From assembly GCF_026012395.1 (NCBI RefSeq), contig NZ_BRZA01000010.1:1-64000 (forward strand): 64,000 nt of DNA. The letters run 5' to 3'. Shown in pieces: positions 11,170 to 22,888 of this stretch. Origin of the DNA: Lysinibacillus piscis. GTDB taxonomy: Bacteria; Bacillota; Bacilli; Bacillales_A; Planococcaceae. The number at the start of each line of letters is the position of its first letter. The stretch's first letter is position 1. A program made the position numbers and the translations under genes. The notes under the pieces are model-generated. The model made no database searches. It was not told where the DNA came from and worked only from the letters and a program-made list of their open reading frames with translations.

Positions 11170-12696
11170 GTGACAAAACGTGCATTAATCAGTGTTTCCA
11201 ATAAAGATGGTATTTTAGAATTTGCAAAAGAATTAGTAGCATTAGGTTATGAAATTTTATCAACCGGTGGTACGAAAAAAATGTTACAGGACAATGATGT
11301 TGCTGTAACAGCCGTTGATGAGGTAACAAAATTTCCTGAAATTTTAGATGGTCGTGTAAAAACATTAAATCCAATGATTCATGGTGGGTTGTTAGGGAAA
11401 TTTGACGATGCTGCACACCAAGCACAAATGACAGAGCATGGTATTGAACCAATTGAAATTGTTTGTGTCAATCTATATCCATTTGTTGAAACAATTTCAA
11501 AGCCTAATGTCACATGGGATGATGCGATTGAAAATATTGATATCGGTGGTCCAACAATGTTACGTTCTGCTGCGAAAAACCATCAATATGTAACAGTAAT
11601 CGTGGATAGCGATGACTATGCAAACGTTTTAGAGGAATTAAAAGCACATGGCGCAACAACAATTGAAACACGTCGTAAGCTAGCAGCAAAAGTATTCCGC
11701 CATACAGCGGCATATGATTCTTATATCTCCAACTATTTAACAGAAGAGGAATTCCCAGAGAGCCTAACTGTGACGTATGAATTACAGCAAAATTTACGCT
11801 ATGGTGAAAATCCACATCAACAAGCGGCATTTTATCAAAAACGACTTGGCTCTGATTTCTCATTAGCTTATGCAACACAACTACATGGTAAAGAATTGTC
11901 TTATAACAATATTCAAGATGGCAATGCCGCATTGCAAATTGTGAAAGAATTTGATATGCCAGCAGCTGTTGCAGTGAAGCATATGAATCCTTGTGGTGTT
12001 GGTACAGGTGCTACTGTAGAAGAAGCATTCGATAAAGCTTATGCAGCTGACCCAACATCTATCTTTGGTGGAATTATTGCATTGAACCGTGAAGTGGATG
12101 CAGCAACTGCTGGAAAATTAAGCCATATTTTCTTAGAAATTATTGTTGCACCTGCTTTTACAGAAGAGGCATTAGCCATTTTAACGCAAAAGAAAAATAT
12201 TCGTTTATTGACGATTTCGTTTGAACAAGAAAAGCAAGATAAATTCAATGTTGTATCCGTAGAGGGTGGCTTATTAGTGCAAGAGCCAGATCGTTATGGC
12301 TTTGCTGATGCAGAAATCAAAGTGGTAACAAACCGTCAACCAACAGAGCAAGAATGGGCAGCATTGAAACTGGGCTGGGCTGTTGTCAAACATGTAAAAT
12401 CGAATGCAATCGTGGTAACAGATGCTCAAATGACGCTTGGTGTTGGTGCTGGTCAAATGAATCGTGTGGGTGCAGCAAAAATCGCCTTCGAGCAAGCTGG
12501 CGACAAAGCCAAAGGAGCAGCACTTGCATCTGATGCCTTTTTCCCAATGAGCGATACAGTAGAGGCAGCGGCAGCAGCAGGTATTACAGCGATTATTCAA
12601 CCAGGTGGCTCAATTAAAGACCAAGATTCCATTGATAAAGCAAATGAATATGGCATTGCGATGGTATTCACAGGCGTACGTCATTTCAAACATTAA
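11170..12696 (+). CDS. purH: Bifunctional AICAR formyltransferase / IMP cyclohydrolase (PurH)
   Basis: Catalyses the last two steps to IMP. The N-terminal methylglyoxal-synthase-like cyclohydrolase domain (about residues 1-195) begins [13 protein letters not shown] and includes STGGTKKML. The C-terminal transformylase domain carries [11 protein letters not shown] with the catalytic Lys-His pair, and ends with [16 protein letters not shown]. The length of 508 residues is normal. The start is GTG at 11170 after AGGAGG. Confidence 0.97.
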   Translation: MTKRALISVSNKDGILEFAKELVALGYEILSTGGTKKMLQDNDVAVTAVDEVTKFPEILDGRVKTLNPMIHGGLLGKFDDAAHQAQMTEHGIEPIEIVCVNLYPFVETISKPNVTWDDAIENIDIGGPTMLRSAAKNHQYVTVIVDSDDYANVLEELKAHGATTIETRRKLAAKVFRHTAAYDSYISNYLTEEEFPESLTVTYELQQNLRYGENPHQQAAFYQKRLGSDFSLAYATQLHGKELSYNNIQDGNAALQIVKEFDMPAAVAVKHMNPCGVGTGATVEEAFDKAYAADPTSIFGGIIALNREVDAATAGKLSHIFLEIIVAPAFTEEALAILTQKKNIRLLTISFEQEKQDKFNVVSVEGGLLVQEPDRYGFADAEIKVVTNRQPTEQEWAALKLGWAVVKHVKSNAIVVTDAQMTLGVGAGQMNRVGAAKIAFEQAGDKAKGAALASDAFFPMSDTVEAAAAAGITAIIQPGGSIKDQDSIDKANEYGIAMVFTGVRHFKH

Positions 12697-12710
12697 TAGT
12701 ATATACGTAT

Positions 12711-12740
12711 AGACCGAGGTGAATATAGCATCTCGGTCTT
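12711..12740 (+). other. Intercistronic stem-loop between purH and purD
   Basis: AGACCGAG pairs perfectly with CTCGGTCT over a 13-base loop. No T-run follows (the next bases are TATGTAC), so it is unlikely to terminate transcription. It may protect or mark a processed end and set the relative amount of purD message. Confidence 0.5.
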
Positions 12741-12765
12741 ATGTACAAAGAGGAGGATTTTTTGA

Positions 12766-14022
12766 ATGAATGTTTTAGTAATCGGCAGTGGTGGTCGTGA
12801 GCATGCGATTGCCAAACAGTTTAGTATATCCCCAACTGTAGAGCGTGTTTTTGTTGCACCTGGTAATGATGGAATGCGTCAGGATGTAGAGGTCGTGGCG
12901 ATTGATACAATGGATTTTGCAGGTTTAGCACAATTTGCAAAGGACAATGCGATTGATTTAACATTCGTTGGACCTGAGCAGCCTCTTGCAGCAGGCATTG
13001 TGGATTTCTTTGTAGAGCGTGGCTTACGTGTCTTTGGACCAACCAAGGCAGCAGCACAAATTGAGAGCAGTAAATCCTATGCGAAGGATATTATGAATAA
13101 ATATCATATTCCAACAGCAGCACATGAAACATTTACAGAAGCGGATAAAGCTATTGCCTATATTCAAGAGCAAGGTGCACCAATCGTTATTAAAGCAGAT
13201 GGTTTAGCTGCTGGTAAAGGTGTCGTAGTAGCCATGACAGAGGACGAGGCGATTGCAGCTGTGCAAGATATGATTGGTAATCAACGTTTCGGTGAATCAT
13301 CATCACGTGTTGTGATTGAAGAATTTTTGGATGGCGAAGAGTTTTCTTTTATGTCGTTCGTACATAAAGGGCAAATTTACCCGATGGTGATTGCACAGGA
13401 TCATAAGCGTGCTTACGATGGGGATAAAGGGCCGAATACAGGTGGAATGGGTGCTTATTCACCAGTGCCACAAATTGCGCAATCGGTCATCAACGTTGCT
13501 TATGAAACAATTGTTGAGCCTACTGTTCAAGGCATGGAGGCAGATGGTGTTTCTTTCACAGGCATTTTATATGCAGGGTTGATTTTAACGAAAAACGGAC
13601 CAAAAGTAATTGAATTTAATGCTCGTTTTGGTGATCCAGAAACACAAGTTGTCTTACCACGTATGGCGTCTGATTTTGGTGCATTTATGACCGCATTAAT
13701 GGACGAGCAACCATTTGATTTGCAATGGTCTGATGAAGCGATGCTAGGTGTTGTAATTGCAGCGGAAGGCTATCCTGGTGATGTGGAAAAAGGACATGCA
13801 CTGCCTAACTTGGAGGCATTATCTGCTTCACACGCTGTTTATCATGCAGGTACGAAGCTTGTAGAAGACACATTTGCTGGCAATGGTGGTCGTGTATTAT
13901 TAATCGCAGCAAAGGCAAATACTTTAAAGGAAGCACAAGAAAAAGTATACACAGGTATTGCTACAGCAGAGTGGCCACATTTCTTTTTCCGTACAGATAT
14001 TGGTTGGCGCACGTTTAAATAG
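12766..14022 (+). CDS. purD: Phosphoribosylamine-glycine ligase (PurD)
   Basis: GAR synthetase, an ATP-grasp enzyme that couples glycine to phosphoribosylamine, the unstable product of PurF. The 418-residue protein has the N-terminal VIGSGGREHAIA, the ATP-grasp lysine block IKADGLAAGKGVVVA, and the metal-binding VIEFNARFGDPETQ. It is the last gene of the operon; a strong terminator follows four bases after the stop. Confidence 0.97.
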   Translation: MNVLVIGSGGREHAIAKQFSISPTVERVFVAPGNDGMRQDVEVVAIDTMDFAGLAQFAKDNAIDLTFVGPEQPLAAGIVDFFVERGLRVFGPTKAAAQIESSKSYAKDIMNKYHIPTAAHETFTEADKAIAYIQEQGAPIVIKADGLAAGKGVVVAMTEDEAIAAVQDMIGNQRFGESSSRVVIEEFLDGEEFSFMSFVHKGQIYPMVIAQDHKRAYDGDKGPNTGGMGAYSPVPQIAQSVINVAYETIVEPTVQGMEADGVSFTGILYAGLILTKNGPKVIEFNARFGDPETQVVLPRMASDFGAFMTALMDEQPFDLQWSDEAMLGVVIAAEGYPGDVEKGHALPNLEALSASHAVYHAGTKLVEDTFAGNGGRVLLIAAKANTLKEAQEKVYTGIATAEWPHFFFRTDIGWRTFK

Positions 14023-14025
14023 GGG

Positions 14026-14065
14026 AAAGAGCCGTCTCGCATCATTGGCGAGACGGCTCTTTTTG
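14026..14065. terminator. Bidirectional terminator after purD
   Basis: A perfect 15-bp GC-containing stem (AAAGAGCCGTCTCGC against GCGAGACGGCTCTTT) with a 7-base loop is followed by a T-run on the plus strand and has an A-run before it. It ends the purine operon and can also serve the convergent minus-strand gene that ends at 14067. Confidence 0.93.
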
Positions 14066-14066
14066 A

Positions 14067-14450
14067 CTAAGAAGGATTAGCTGTATTGGAGGAAGTAGAT
14101 TTGTCGGATTGCTTTGTAGCTGTGGTTTCAGAAGTCTTGCCAGAGATTGCAGCCGAGAAATCCTTCATCAACTGACTAACCTGTTCTGAAGACATAAAGT
14201 TTTGACCACTGAGCATACTGGACATAGAGCCATTTGCTTCACCTTGTATATTAGCGCCTAACATGGCTTTTGTTGGACAGTATTTAAAAATACCTTCAGC
14301 CATTTTCATAGCACCCAATATAATCATCCAGCGCCCTGTCATACAATCGGGCTGTCGAGCCGCTTTTGCAATACCAAATGCCGTCATACTCGTTCCCATC
14401 GCAAAACGACAAAATGCATTTTTGTCACTTAAATTCGTTTGATGCGTCAT
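14067..14450 (-). CDS. DUF2892 / YgaP-like small membrane protein
   Basis: A 127-residue protein whose first 65 residues resemble the YgaP-type transmembrane domain (DUF2892). Two hydrophobic segments are visible (about FAMGTSMTAFGIAKAA and WMIILGAMKMAEGIF), separated by a short loop with ARQPDCMTGRW. Three cysteines lie at the membrane edges (FCRF, PDCM, KYCP). The C-terminal half is Ser/Thr-rich and probably disordered. A good AAAGGAGGG precedes the ATG. It is transcribed towards purD and shares its terminator. Related proteins are often fused to rhodanese domains, but no rhodanese is present here. The function is unknown. Confidence 0.75.
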   Translation of the reverse strand: MTHQTNLSDKNAFCRFAMGTSMTAFGIAKAARQPDCMTGRWMIILGAMKMAEGIFKYCPTKAMLGANIQGEANGSMSSMLSGQNFMSSEQVSQLMKDFSAAISGKTSETTATKQSDKSTSSNTANPS

Positions 14451-14540
14451 ACAAATGCCCTCCTTTAGTCATGGTGGAAAAAATAAAGCGTGGTGCACTT
14501 TGCTTTATGAAAGTGCTGTGTTACGATTAAAACAGATGAA

Positions 14541-14559
14541 TTGCATAAAGTTTATGCAA
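14541..14559. promoter_or_regulatory. Operator-like palindrome between divergent genes
   Basis: TTGCATAAAGTTTATGCAA is a perfect 9-bp inverted repeat around a single central base. It lies in the 179-base region between the divergently oriented DUF2892 gene and yerA, 71 bases before the yerA start. The form suits a dimeric repressor, but the regulator is unknown. Confidence 0.45.
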
Positions 14560-14629
14560 GAAATAGTATGTGATTGTAAGTGTAAATTACACGTTGAAAA
14601 ATTACGCAAATTAGGAAGGAACGAATAGC

Positions 14630-16354
14630 ATGGAGCCGATTTGGAAAATTGCAGAATTACGTCAGCAAGTAGCGGTGATTGACGGGAAACAGGCACCACA
14701 TATTGTTTTACAAAATGCACGATATTTACATAGCATGTTAAAGCAATGGGTAGTAGGGAATATATGGATTTTAGGAGATCGCATTGTTTACGCGGGTGAA
14801 CGTATGCCACCAGCGTTAGAAGGAACAGAAATAGTAGATTGTACAAATAAAACGATTGTACCAGGTTATATTGAGCCGCATGTACATCCATTTCAACTGT
14901 ACCATCCTCAATCTTTTGCGGATTTTTGCGGTCAATTGGGGACAACATCGTTTATTTCGGATAATTTAAACTTTGTTTTATCTTTATCAAATAAGAAAGC
15001 GTTTTCAATTATGGATGACTTGAAAAAGCTCCCGTTTACGTTTTATTGGTGGACACGCTTTGATTCACAAACAGATATGCAGCAAGAGGAAGAGATTTTT
15101 TCCAATACATCGATTGTAGAATGGCTAGAGCGTCAAGATGTATTATTGGGAGGCGAATTAACAGGCTGGCCGAGATTATTACATGGAGATGACCAAATGC
15201 TCTATCGTATGCAGCTAGCAAAGGGTTACTGCAAAAAGGTGGAAGGTCATTTCCCTGGTGCATCTGAACGCACATTAGCACGTATGAAGTTATTTGGTGC
15301 AGATGGTGACCATGAGGCAATGACGGTAGAGGAAGTAGAGCGACGCATTATGCAAGGCTATGCTGTAACATTGCGCCATTCATCTATTCGTCCAGATTTA
15401 CCGAATTTATTAAAAGATATTGTGGCAAAAGAGTTGCCAATTTTTGACCACTTAATGATGACGACAGATGGCTCGACACCAACATTCCATCAAGATGGTG
15501 TGATGGATAAATGTATACAAGTAGCATTAGATGCAGGTGTTTCACCGATTGATGCTTATCAAATGGCCTCTTACAATATAGCTCGCTACTATAATATGGC
15601 TAATTTACATGGCTTTATTGCGACAGGACGTTTTGCTTCATTGAATATTTTACAAGATGAATGGCATCCAGTACCTGAGAGTGTGCTATCAAAAGGAGTT
15701 TGGTTAAAGCGCGATGGACAACGAGTACATCAATTAGCGACAATCGATTATTCAGCTATTCCTGCATTGCAATTGGATTTTTCTTTAACAGAGCAGGACT
15801 TCCAATTTTCAATGCCATTTGGAATTGAGTTAGTAAACGATGTTATTACGAAACCTTATAATTCTATGGTTCCTAAAATAGGCCAATTAGCTGAACACGA
15901 TGAAAGCTATTTAATACTGTTGAGTAAAGATGGTAGTTGGCGTGTTAATACGATGATTAAAGGGTTTGCAACAAATGTACAAGGCTTTGCGTCTTCTTAT
16001 TCCAATACAGGTGACATTATTTTAATCGGGAAAAACAAGGAAGCGATGACGAAGGCGTTTGAGGAAATGAAGGCGATGCAAGGTGGCATTGTCCTTGTTG
16101 ATAAGAAGGAAGTGGTTGCTTCTATTCCATTATCAATCGGTGGGACATTGTATGATGGGACTGTAGAAACATTAATGCAAAAGGAACGACTGTTAAAAGA
16201 AGCGTTAGCAGAGCGTGGCTACAGCTTAGGAGATGCGATTTATACGCTGCTATTCTTGCAATCTACCCATTTACCATATATTCGTATTACACCAACAGGA
16301 ATTGTCGATGTTTTGAAGAATAAATTATTATTGCCAGCTATGATGCGTTCATGA
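14630..16354 (+). CDS. yerA: Adenine deaminase family protein YerA
   Basis: A 574-residue amidohydrolase-superfamily protein of the adenine deaminase type, which would convert adenine to hypoxanthine. It shows the metal-binding HxH in GYIEPHVHP, the EGHFPGASERTLARMKLFGA region and the DHEAMT segment of adenine deaminases, then MTTDGSTP with a metal-ligand Asp. In Bacillus subtilis yerA follows the pur operon and precedes yerB, as here. The activity of YerA-type proteins is less certain than that of AdeC-type deaminases. The ATG follows GGAAGGAACG. Confidence 0.85.
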   Translation: MEPIWKIAELRQQVAVIDGKQAPHIVLQNARYLHSMLKQWVVGNIWILGDRIVYAGERMPPALEGTEIVDCTNKTIVPGYIEPHVHPFQLYHPQSFADFCGQLGTTSFISDNLNFVLSLSNKKAFSIMDDLKKLPFTFYWWTRFDSQTDMQQEEEIFSNTSIVEWLERQDVLLGGELTGWPRLLHGDDQMLYRMQLAKGYCKKVEGHFPGASERTLARMKLFGADGDHEAMTVEEVERRIMQGYAVTLRHSSIRPDLPNLLKDIVAKELPIFDHLMMTTDGSTPTFHQDGVMDKCIQVALDAGVSPIDAYQMASYNIARYYNMANLHGFIATGRFASLNILQDEWHPVPESVLSKGVWLKRDGQRVHQLATIDYSAIPALQLDFSLTEQDFQFSMPFGIELVNDVITKPYNSMVPKIGQLAEHDESYLILLSKDGSWRVNTMIKGFATNVQGFASSYSNTGDIILIGKNKEAMTKAFEEMKAMQGGIVLVDKKEVVASIPLSIGGTLYDGTVETLMQKERLLKEALAERGYSLGDAIYTLLFLQSTHLPYIRITPTGIVDVLKNKLLLPAMMRS

Positions 16355-16372
16355 TAGAAAGGGGTACGATGT

Positions 16373-17434
16373 ATGCGAAAATCGAATAAGCTATTAATGG
16401 CTTTAGCTTTAGGTACATTACTAATTGGAGGATGCTCGAAAGATTCGTCCGAAAAAGCTATAGAAGAGCCGAAACCAGTGAAGGAGGAGCCAAAAGTTGA
16501 GGAGCCTGAAGAAGTAGTTACTGTAGCTATTCATGCACCATTAACTGGAGAAATAGTGAATGAGGAAATTACGCAGCGCCCTATTATGGTAACTGTCAAT
16601 AATCATCCAGCAGCACGTCCACAGTCAGGGTTAGCTGCGGCAGATATTGTTTATGAAATGTTAGCAGAGGGCAATGTGACGCGATTTTTAGCAGTGTATC
16701 AAAGTCAATTACCAGAAAATGTGGGACCTGTCCGTAGTGCTCGTTCTTATTTCGTTGATATGGCGAAGGGCTTGGGTGCATTTTATGTCGCACATGGTTA
16801 TAGCCCAGAAGCAAAATCGATGTTAAGCAAAAATGTAGTGGATAATATAAATGGTATGAACTATGACGGTACATTATTTAAACGTTCTAAAGACCGTGTT
16901 GCACCACATAACTCCTACATTACTGCTGAAAATATCCAAAAAGGTGCTGAGCAAGTAGGCGCTTCAATGATTTACCGTAAAAAAGTGGATCAGGCTTTTT
17001 ATGAACCCGATGAACATGGTAAGATAGGTATTGAAACAAGTCGAGTTGACATTTATTACGGAAATGGTGAAAGTTTTCATAATTCATATGTATACAACCA
17101 TCAAGATAACCGCTATGAACGACAATCTGCTGGCATCGTCACAAAAGATATGCTAACAGGTGAGGCTTTAACATTTGCCAATGTGCTGTTTTTAGAAATG
17201 AAGCATCAAACCATTGATAATGTTGGTCGGCAGGATATTAATGTAACGTCTGGCGGCAATGCCTATGTATTTCAAAATGGCTATATGAGAGAAGTGAAGT
17301 GGGCGAATATAGATGGTGTACCAACGGCTGTTGAAGAGTCTGGGGAACTTGTTAAGCTAGTACCAGGAAAGTCATGGGTTCATTTTGTGCCAGCTTCACC
17401 AGGATTACAGGGAATGGTGAAAACGCAACCTTAA
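16373..17434 (+). CDS. yerB: DUF3048 family lipoprotein YerB
   Basis: A 353-residue predicted lipoprotein. The signal peptide ends in the lipobox LLIGGC, so the mature protein would start at the cysteine near residue 21 and be anchored on the outer face of the membrane. A Glu/Pro/Lys-rich linker follows, and then the DUF3048 domain pair (N-terminal part with RPIMVTVNNHPAARPQSG and VGPVRSARSYF, C-terminal part to the end). The start after GAAAGGGG was chosen over an out-of-frame ATG four bases upstream. Function unknown; the position between yerA and yerC is conserved in Bacillus. Confidence 0.9.
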   Translation: MRKSNKLLMALALGTLLIGGCSKDSSEKAIEEPKPVKEEPKVEEPEEVVTVAIHAPLTGEIVNEEITQRPIMVTVNNHPAARPQSGLAAADIVYEMLAEGNVTRFLAVYQSQLPENVGPVRSARSYFVDMAKGLGAFYVAHGYSPEAKSMLSKNVVDNINGMNYDGTLFKRSKDRVAPHNSYITAENIQKGAEQVGASMIYRKKVDQAFYEPDEHGKIGIETSRVDIYYGNGESFHNSYVYNHQDNRYERQSAGIVTKDMLTGEALTFANVLFLEMKHQTIDNVGRQDINVTSGGNAYVFQNGYMREVKWANIDGVPTAVEESGELVKLVPGKSWVHFVPASPGLQGMVKTQP

Positions 17435-17449
17435 AGGGAGGAAACGTGC

Positions 17450-17773
17450 ATGCAAATCGAAAAAATTCGAGGGCATCAAACAGATCAATTATTTAAAGCA
17501 GTAATGGAGTTAAAGGACGTTGAAGAATGCTATAAATTTTTTGATGATTTATGTACAATTAGCGAAATCCAATCACTTGCACAACGATTTGAGGTTGCGC
17601 ATTTATTGCGCTTGAAAAAAACCTACGAAACGATTAAAAAAGAAACAGGTGCAAGTACAGCAACAATTTCACGTGTGCGCCGTTGCTTTGATTATGGCAA
17701 TGATACATATGATGAAATGCTAGGTCGTTTGTATCCCGATGAAATGCCCTTCCAAGCAGCAAAAAAAAAATAA
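17450..17773 (+). CDS. yerC: TrpR-like regulator YerC (YerC/YecD family)
   Basis: A 107-residue all-helical protein with a Trp-repressor-like helix-turn-helix: LCTISEIQSLAQRFEVAHLL followed by TYETIKKETGASTATISRVRRC, in which STATISRVRR is the recognition helix. Its target operator is unknown. The ATG follows GGGAGG. The reading frame ends in a run of ten A (Ala-Lys-Lys-Lys then stop), a site prone to slippage that would alter only the tail. A terminator follows. Confidence 0.9.
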   Translation: MQIEKIRGHQTDQLFKAVMELKDVEECYKFFDDLCTISEIQSLAQRFEVAHLLRLKKTYETIKKETGASTATISRVRRCFDYGNDTYDEMLGRLYPDEMPFQAAKKK

Positions 17774-17790
17774 TCTATTGATATTGAACA

Positions 17791-17819
17791 GGCTGAGTAA
17801 TAGATTGCTCAGTCTTTTT
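17791..17819 (+). terminator. Terminator after yerC
   Basis: GGCTGAG pairs with CTCAGTC (one G-U pair) over a short loop and is followed by TTTTT. It separates yerABC from the pcrB-pcrA-ligA group. Confidence 0.8.
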
Positions 17820-17887
17820 CGTGTGTTGTGATGTGTCATAGGCTATACTTGTAAACGTATAGAGTGAACAAGATAGGTGGTTGTAAG

Positions 17888-18577
17888 ATGGATTATTTAC
17901 AATGGAAACATGTCTTTAAGCTAGACCCAGCAAAGGACATTTCAGATGAAGCATTAGAAAAAATTTGTGAATCAGGTACAGATGTGATTTTAGTAGGCGG
18001 CACAGATAATGTGACATTGGATGGTGTGCTCGATTTACTTGTACGAGTACGACGCTTTGAAGTACCGATTGCACTTGAAATTTCAACAATTGATTCAGTT
18101 ACACCAGGCTATGATTATTATTTCATTCCGACGGTGTTAAATAGTGATGACCCAAAATGGATTAAAAATTTACATCATGAAGCCATTAAGGAATACGGCG
18201 ATATTATGGTGTGGGATGAGCTAGTAGCGGAAGGCTATTGTATTTTGAATCCTGATTGTAAGGTAGCACAGGTAACGAATGCCAAAACAGATTTATCAGT
18301 AGATGATGTGATTGCCTACGCACGGATGGCGGAAAATTTCTTTAAGCTCCCTGTCTTTTATTTAGAGTATAGCGGGACTTATGGTGATGTGAATATGGTA
18401 AAGGCTGTGAAGCAGGAGTTAAGACAAACAAAATTATTTTATGGTGGCGGTATTACTTCTGTCGAGCAAGCGGCGGAAATGGCTGCTTATGCAGATACAG
18501 TTGTTGTTGGCAATATTATTTATGAGGATTTAAAGGCAGCACTTGCGACTGTTAAGGCTGTGAAAAATACGTTATAA
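17888..18577 (+). CDS. pcrB: Heptaprenylglyceryl phosphate synthase (PcrB)
   Basis: A TIM-barrel prenyltransferase that joins heptaprenyl diphosphate to sn-glycerol-1-phosphate, giving an archaeal-type ether lipid precursor in Bacillales. The 229-residue protein has the conserved [11 protein letters not shown], the YLEYSGTYG block with a catalytic tyrosine, and the phosphate-binding [12 protein letters not shown]. An earlier GTG at 17864 keeps the frame open, but ATG 17888 is preferred because AGGTGG stands 7 bases before it and the N-terminus then matches PcrB. pcrA follows 32 bases later. Confidence 0.94.
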   Translation: MDYLQWKHVFKLDPAKDISDEALEKICESGTDVILVGGTDNVTLDGVLDLLVRVRRFEVPIALEISTIDSVTPGYDYYFIPTVLNSDDPKWIKNLHHEAIKEYGDIMVWDELVAEGYCILNPDCKVAQVTNAKTDLSVDDVIAYARMAENFFKLPVFYLEYSGTYGDVNMVKAVKQELRQTKLFYGGGITSVEQAAEMAAYADTVVVGNIIYEDLKAALATVKAVKNTL

Positions 18578-18609
18578 TTTAGGAACAAACGTTTGTTAGG
18601 TGGTGCGAA

Positions 18610-20850
18610 ATGGAGCAATTAACGAAAAATTTATTAATCGGTATGAACCCAGAGCAGGAGCGAGCTGTCAAAACGACTGAAGGACCGCTATTAATTATGG
18701 CGGGTGCGGGCTCAGGAAAAACACGCGTGTTAACACATCGAATTGCTTATTTAATTATTGAAAAAGAGGTATATCCCTCTAAAATTTTAGCTATTACATT
18801 TACGAATAAAGCTGCTCGTGAAATGCGAGAGCGACTAGATGGCATTCTTGGTAATGGTACGGGGGATAGTATGTGGGTTTCGACATTCCACTCGATGTGT
18901 GTACGTATTTTACGCCGTAATATCGACCAGCTTGGCATGTCACGTAATTTTTCTATTTTAGATACGACAGACCAGCTATCCGTTATCAAAAATGTGATGA
19001 AGGACGACAATATCGATCCGAAGCGCTATGACCCACGTAGTATTTTACATGCTATTAGTGCAGCAAAAAATGAGTGCATTGCAGCCGATGTGTATGAGGC
19101 TAATATGAATGCCCATAACCCATATGAAAAAATAGTTGCACAAGTGTATAAGGGCTATGAGAAAAGATTGAGACGTAATCAAAGTCTCGATTTCGATGAT
19201 TTGATTATGACGACGATTACATTATTACAGCGTGTGCCAGAAGTGTTGGAGTATTATCAAAACAAATTTCAATATATTCATGTGGATGAGTACCAAGACA
19301 CGAATAAATCTCAATATTTACTAGTGCAGTTGTTGGCACAAAAGTTTAAAAATATTTGTGTTGTAGGGGATTCCGACCAGTCCATATATCGCTGGCGTGG
19401 AGCGGATATCGGTAATATTTTATCCTTTGAAAAAGATTACCCGAACGCAAAGGTTATTATGTTAGAGCAAAATTATCGTTCTACAAAGCGTATCCTACAG
19501 GCTGCAAATGACGTCATTCAACATAACAGCACACGTTATCCAAAGGAACTGCGTACGGAAAATACAGAGGGTGAAAAAATCGTTTTATACAAAGCCTATA
19601 ATGAGCAAGAGGAAGCTCAATTTGTTGTACAGACTGTGCAGCAGTTAATGAAAAAGGAAGGGCGTTCTTTGGATGATTTTGCGATTCTTTATCGTACGAA
19701 TGCACAGTCACGTGTGATGGAGGAAGTGCTCGTCAAATCGAATATGGCTTATCAAATTGTGGGTGGTACAAAGTTCTATGATCGGAAAGAGATTAAAGAT
19801 TTACTTGCTTACTTACGTTTGATTGCTAACAATGATGATGATTTATCATTGGCACGTATTATTAATGAGCCGAAGCGTAGTATTGGTGCTACATCCTTTG
19901 AAAAAATGGCAAGCTATGCGATTGAGCAAGATCGTTCTATTTTTGATGCGATGACGGATCTTGTTTTTATGGGGCTATCAGGTAAGGCAGCTAATTCAGC
20001 AGAGCAATTTTATGCGATGATTAAAAATTTCACTACTATGCAGGAATATTTGTCCGTGACAGAGATTGTAGAACAGGTGATTGAGCAATCAGGCTATCGC
20101 ACGATGCTGCAAAATGATAAAACGATTGAGGCACAAAGCCGTTTAGAAAATATCGAAGAATTTTTATCTGTGACGAGAGGCTTTGAAGAGCGTAGTGATG
20201 ATAAAAGTTTAGTCGCTTTTTTAACGGATTTAGCGTTGATTGCGGATATTGATGCATTAGAGAAAGAGGATACATCAAAAGGCAATATGATTTTGATGAC
20301 AATGCATGCAGCAAAAGGTCTAGAGTTTCCCGTTGTCTTTATTATCGGAATGGAAGAAAATATTTTCCCACATTCACGTTCAATGGATGATACGGATGAG
20401 ATGGAAGAAGAAAGGCGGCTCGCATATGTGGGCATTACACGAGCAGAAGAGCGTCTTTATTTAACATGTGCACAATCTCGCACGATTTTTGGACGGTCGA
20501 GCTTTAATAATTCATCACGTTTTTTACAGGAAATTTCAGAGGATATTATCGAATCTGTCTCTAAGGGTGGTAGAAAGCAGGATATCCCATTTGCAACAAA
20601 TAACAATTATCCAAAACGTACACTTGGTGCTGTGCAAAAAACACAGCCTGCGACAGCTCGTCTACAAGCAACAGGTGGTGACCGCTTTGGCTGGAAGGTT
20701 GGAGACAAGGCAAGCCATAAAAAATGGGGCATAGGTATGGTTGTGAGCATAAAGGGTGAAGGTGATAATACAGAGCTTGATATTGCCTTTCCACAGCCGA
20801 CAGGTATTAAAAGACTACTAGCACAATTTGCACCAATTGAAAAAGTGTAA
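18610..20850 (+). CDS. pcrA: ATP-dependent DNA helicase PcrA
   Basis: A superfamily 1A, 3'-to-5' helicase (UvrD/PcrA) required for repair and for removing RecA or RNA polymerase from DNA. The 746-residue protein has the Q-motif NPEQERAV, Walker [10 protein letters not shown], motif Ia [10 protein letters not shown], Walker [10 protein letters not shown], motif [17 protein letters not shown], motif [12 protein letters not shown] and motif [15 protein letters not shown]. The C-terminal [18 protein letters not shown] segment is the Tudor-like domain that binds RNA polymerase. It is followed 16 bases later by ligA. Confidence 0.98.
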   Translation: MEQLTKNLLIGMNPEQERAVKTTEGPLLIMAGAGSGKTRVLTHRIAYLIIEKEVYPSKILAITFTNKAAREMRERLDGILGNGTGDSMWVSTFHSMCVRILRRNIDQLGMSRNFSILDTTDQLSVIKNVMKDDNIDPKRYDPRSILHAISAAKNECIAADVYEANMNAHNPYEKIVAQVYKGYEKRLRRNQSLDFDDLIMTTITLLQRVPEVLEYYQNKFQYIHVDEYQDTNKSQYLLVQLLAQKFKNICVVGDSDQSIYRWRGADIGNILSFEKDYPNAKVIMLEQNYRSTKRILQAANDVIQHNSTRYPKELRTENTEGEKIVLYKAYNEQEEAQFVVQTVQQLMKKEGRSLDDFAILYRTNAQSRVMEEVLVKSNMAYQIVGGTKFYDRKEIKDLLAYLRLIANNDDDLSLARIINEPKRSIGATSFEKMASYAIEQDRSIFDAMTDLVFMGLSGKAANSAEQFYAMIKNFTTMQEYLSVTEIVEQVIEQSGYRTMLQNDKTIEAQSRLENIEEFLSVTRGFEERSDDKSLVAFLTDLALIADIDALEKEDTSKGNMILMTMHAAKGLEFPVVFIIGMEENIFPHSRSMDDTDEMEEERRLAYVGITRAEERLYLTCAQSRTIFGRSSFNNSSRFLQEISEDIIESVSKGGRKQDIPFATNNNYPKRTLGAVQKTQPATARLQATGGDRFGWKVGDKASHKKWGIGMVVSIKGEGDNTELDIAFPQPTGIKRLLAQFAPIEKV

Positions 20851-20866
20851 ACGGAGGGATTTGTGA

Positions 20867-22867
<2,001 letters not shown>

Positions 22868-22888
22868 TTAGCAAAGGAGTATTAATCA

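Noticed and set aside
12711-12740. Terminator splitting purD from the operon
   Set aside because: The stem lacks a T-run and there is no promoter between it and purD.
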